16,269 nt of DNA, taken from contig QWHP01000093.1 in the NCBI GenBank assembly GCA_021404985.1, forward strand, positions 1-16,269, written 5' to 3'. Position numbers and translations under genes: made by a program. A model generated the notes under the pieces. The model did not search any database and was not told where the DNA came from. It saw only the letters and a list, made by a program, of their open reading frames with translations. This document shows positions 14,622-16,269 of this stretch, piece after piece (the first letter of the stretch is position 1; each line of letters begins with the position of its first letter). Source of the stretch: Actinobacteria bacterium ATB1 (lineage in GTDB: Bacteria > Actinomycetota > Acidimicrobiia > UBA2766).

Positions 14622-15008
14622 TCACCACAATCCGTAGGCCGACCACTTTTCCTCGGGGATCGGCGCACCGATCTTGAAATCGAACGACTGCACCGACAGG
14701 CGATCGGATGCGGCCTCGCAGGTGAACGAGAAGCCGTACCATTTGCCCCGGCTGCGGAAGGCGCCGCCCGAGCCGACGATCGTATCGCCGTCGACCTGCG
14801 GACGGGCGAGCGCGCCGATCATCGCACGGTCCGGGCGGTAGGTCTTGCGGTCTTTCCCGATCATGCGCATGGCCTCCGCATCGCAGACCTGTTCCAGCCG
14901 CAGTTCCGGGTCGAGCGTCTTGAGCATGGCCTTGAAGCGGGCATCCATGGCCGTCGCGGGCGCGTCCGCAAGAAAAAGGACAGACAGGACCAGCACCGCC
15001 AACCGCAT
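14622..15008 (-). CDS. DUF930 domain protein, exported
   Basis: 128 residues from ATG 15008, with GGAG 6 nt upstream (15015-15018). The frame is open further upstream but lacks family character there. A signal peptide is visible ('MRLAVLVLSVLFLADAPATA'), so the product is probably periplasmic. The mature part follows the DUF930 pattern: 'LDPELRLEQVCDAEAM', 'YRPDRAMIGA', 'FRSRGKWYGFSFTCEA', ending 'KWSAYGLW'. The two Cys may form a disulfide. DUF930 proteins are common in Hyphomicrobiales and have no assigned function. Confidence 0.85.
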   Translation of the reverse strand: MRLAVLVLSVLFLADAPATAMDARFKAMLKTLDPELRLEQVCDAEAMRMIGKDRKTYRPDRAMIGALARPQVDGDTIVGSGGAFRSRGKWYGFSFTCEAASDRLSVQSFDFKIGAPIPEEKWSAYGLW

Positions 15009-15293
15009 TACCGTCTCCGCTTGGTCAAGAAGGTCGGGCCGGATGGAGGGGCCCGCGAGAATCGGCCCCACCGCGAGGCGGCGGGGCATTTCGATTGCAA
15101 CAAATCGTCCCGCGGCTCAAGTCTCGATAGCAGGCTGCGACGACAGGATGCGGTCGTGATCCGCTGCATACGCCGAGCGGGCCGATTCTTGCGCAATCGC
15201 CGACAGTACTGATAATCACAGCCTCGTCGGCGGACTCACAGGCCGGCTGCGGACATTAGCCTGCCAGAGGCGCCCGAAAGGCTCGAACCAGCA

Positions 15294-15908
15294 ATGACGA
15301 TCCGCTTGCATCGCGGCGACCTTCCCGATCTCTCGCGCTACAAGACCGCCGTGGCGATCGACACCGAGACCATGGGCCTCGATCCGCATCGCGACCGGCT
15401 CTGCGTGGTGCAGCTTTCGCCGGGGGACGGCAGTGCCGACGTCGTGCAGATTCCGGCAGGTGCGCGGGCCGCGCCCAATCTGACCAGGCTGTTCGCCGAC
15501 CGGTCGATCCTGAAGATTTTCCATTTTGCGCGCTTCGACCTCGCGGCCCTGTTCCACGCCTTCGGCGTGATGCCGGAGCCGGTATTCTGCACCAAGATCG
15601 CTTCGCGCCTGGCGCGGACCTATACCGACAAGCATGGCCTCAAGGACGTGACGCGCGATCTGCTCGGGGTCGATTTGTCCAAGCAGCAGCAATTGTCCGA
15701 CTGGGGTTCCGAAACGCTGTCCGAGCCGCAGGTGGCCTATGCCGCCTCCGACGTTCTGCATCTGCACGCGCTCAAGGACCGGCTGGAGACGCTGTTGGTG
15801 CGGGAGGACAGGGCCGAACTGGCCCGCTCCTGCTTTACGTTCCTGCCGACGCGCGCCCGGCTCGATCTGGCTGGCTGGGCGGCGGAGGACATTTTTTCGC
15901 ACTCCTGA
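15294..15908 (+). CDS. rnd: Ribonuclease D (short, DEDDy 3'-5' exonuclease)
   Basis: 204 residues from ATG 15294. DEDDy exonuclease motifs are complete: I 'VAIDTETMGL' (Asp23, Glu25), II 'FHFARFDLAAL' (Asp82) and III 'YAASDVLHLH' (Tyr149, Asp153). These coordinate two metal ions for stepwise removal of 3' nucleotides from tRNA precursors and other RNAs. There is no HRDC domain; this single-domain form of about 205 residues is typical of alphaproteobacteria. The ribosome site is weak. The gene stands just before lptC, with a 228-bp gap. Confidence 0.9.
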   Translation: MTIRLHRGDLPDLSRYKTAVAIDTETMGLDPHRDRLCVVQLSPGDGSADVVQIPAGARAAPNLTRLFADRSILKIFHFARFDLAALFHAFGVMPEPVFCTKIASRLARTYTDKHGLKDVTRDLLGVDLSKQQQLSDWGSETLSEPQVAYAASDVLHLHALKDRLETLLVREDRAELARSCFTFLPTRARLDLAGWAAEDIFSHS

Positions 15909-16062
15909 CCGGCATTTTCGGCCCTGCCGCGCCGGCGACGCCCATTCAAGGCCATATTCAACGTCTTAGTGGCGTAGGGATTTTTCGCTCAGGGGATCAT
16001 AGAATACTGACATACCGGCGATTCTCCGCGGCCTGTCCGGTGCGTCTGTGGCCTCGATGTCG

Positions 16063-16102
16063 GATGCGCGTTGGTATCGATGCGCGTAGAAGTCGGATGC
16101 GC
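16063..16102 (+). repeat. Three spaced GATGCGC repeats upstream of lptC
   Basis: GATGCGC starts at 16063, 16079 and 16096, at 16-17 bp steps. The outer two extend to GTCGGATGCGC. The block ends 34 bp before the lptC start. It could be a set of regulator sites or a chance short repeat. Confidence 0.35.
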
Positions 16103-16136
16103 ATAGCTGCGCTTTGTCCAGCCTAGCCAGGGTGCC

Positions 16137-16269
16137 ATGAACCGCATGGTCTATACACGGTCGGACGAGGTCGCCGAGCCCGGCTTCATGGCGCAGGGCG
16201 GCGGCAGCGAACGCGCATTCCGCGGCGCCCAGCGGCACAGCCGCAACGTGCGCCTGCTGCGCATTCTCA
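16137..16269 (+). CDS. lptC: LptC, LPS export periplasmic/inner-membrane protein, N-terminus only
   Basis: 44 codons from ATG 16137 to the window edge, ending before the membrane segment. 'SERAFRGAQRHSRNVRLLRI' has the basic pre-membrane pattern seen at the start of Hyphomicrobiales LptC proteins. LptC links the LptB2FG transporter to LptA in moving LPS to the outer membrane. Position after ribonuclease D is the usual order in this group, with lptA, lptB and rpoN expected next. An AGGG lies just before the start. Confidence 0.75.
   Translation, partial: MNRMVYTRSDEVAEPGFMAQGGGSERAFRGAQRHSRNVRLLRIL

Noticed and set aside
15216..15902. 228-codon minus-strand ORF
   Set aside because: It is the antisense shadow of ribonuclease D, whose DEDD motifs are clear on the plus strand.
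15966..16238. 90-codon minus-strand ORF over the lptC start
   Set aside because: It is antisense to lptC and its upstream region, and shows no family pattern.

Overview
The window reads as two pieces of DNA of different bacterial origin joined near 11.67-11.73 kb. Positions 1 to about 11,665 look actinobacterial. They are very GC-rich, carry a DUF222/HNH (13E12-type) endonuclease gene behind a perfect TCGAAC-N4-GTTCGA SOS box, use GTG/TTG starts often, and contain a MazEF pair whose promoter predicts a leaderless mRNA. Positions 11,730 to 16,269 look like a Hyphomicrobiales-type alphaproteobacterial chromosome: an FzlA-like GST-fold protein, UppP, an NDUFA9-like protein, tRNA-Leu(CAG), a DUF930 protein, a short ribonuclease D and the start of lptC. 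A chimeric assembly is the simplest explanation; a real insertion is not excluded.

Layout of the first piece. 1-990 (-) is a DUF222/HNH gene cut by the window edge, with an SOS box at 1018-1033. 1160-4352 (-) is a PLD-nuclease/SF2-helicase/DUF3427 protein. It overlaps the end of a NERD-domain SF1 helicase (4342-6027, -); together they form a possible two-gene nucleic-acid-processing or defence module. A DUF6933 gene (6362, +) lies divergently, followed by two small minus-strand ORFs (6959-7266). A degraded agarase-like glycosidase (7492-8841, +) converges with a frameshifted secreted GH1 beta-glucosidase (8882-10195, -). Then come MazE/MazF (10397-10961, +) and a broken lipoprotein gene (11033-11652, -).

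Many genes in this half carry lesions, mostly apparent single-base deletions, plus in-frame stops, a 13-bp tandem duplication and a lost catalytic segment. All genes in the alphaproteobacterial half are intact. The lesions may be assembly or sequencing errors, genuine decay, or both; raw reads would decide.

The second piece is housekeeping: cell division (FzlA-like), undecaprenyl phosphate recycling (UppP), RNA processing (RNase D) and LPS export (LptC). The gaps at 15,009-15,293 and 15,909-16,136 hold no gene I can support. No CRISPR array, rRNA, insertion sequence or integrase was seen.
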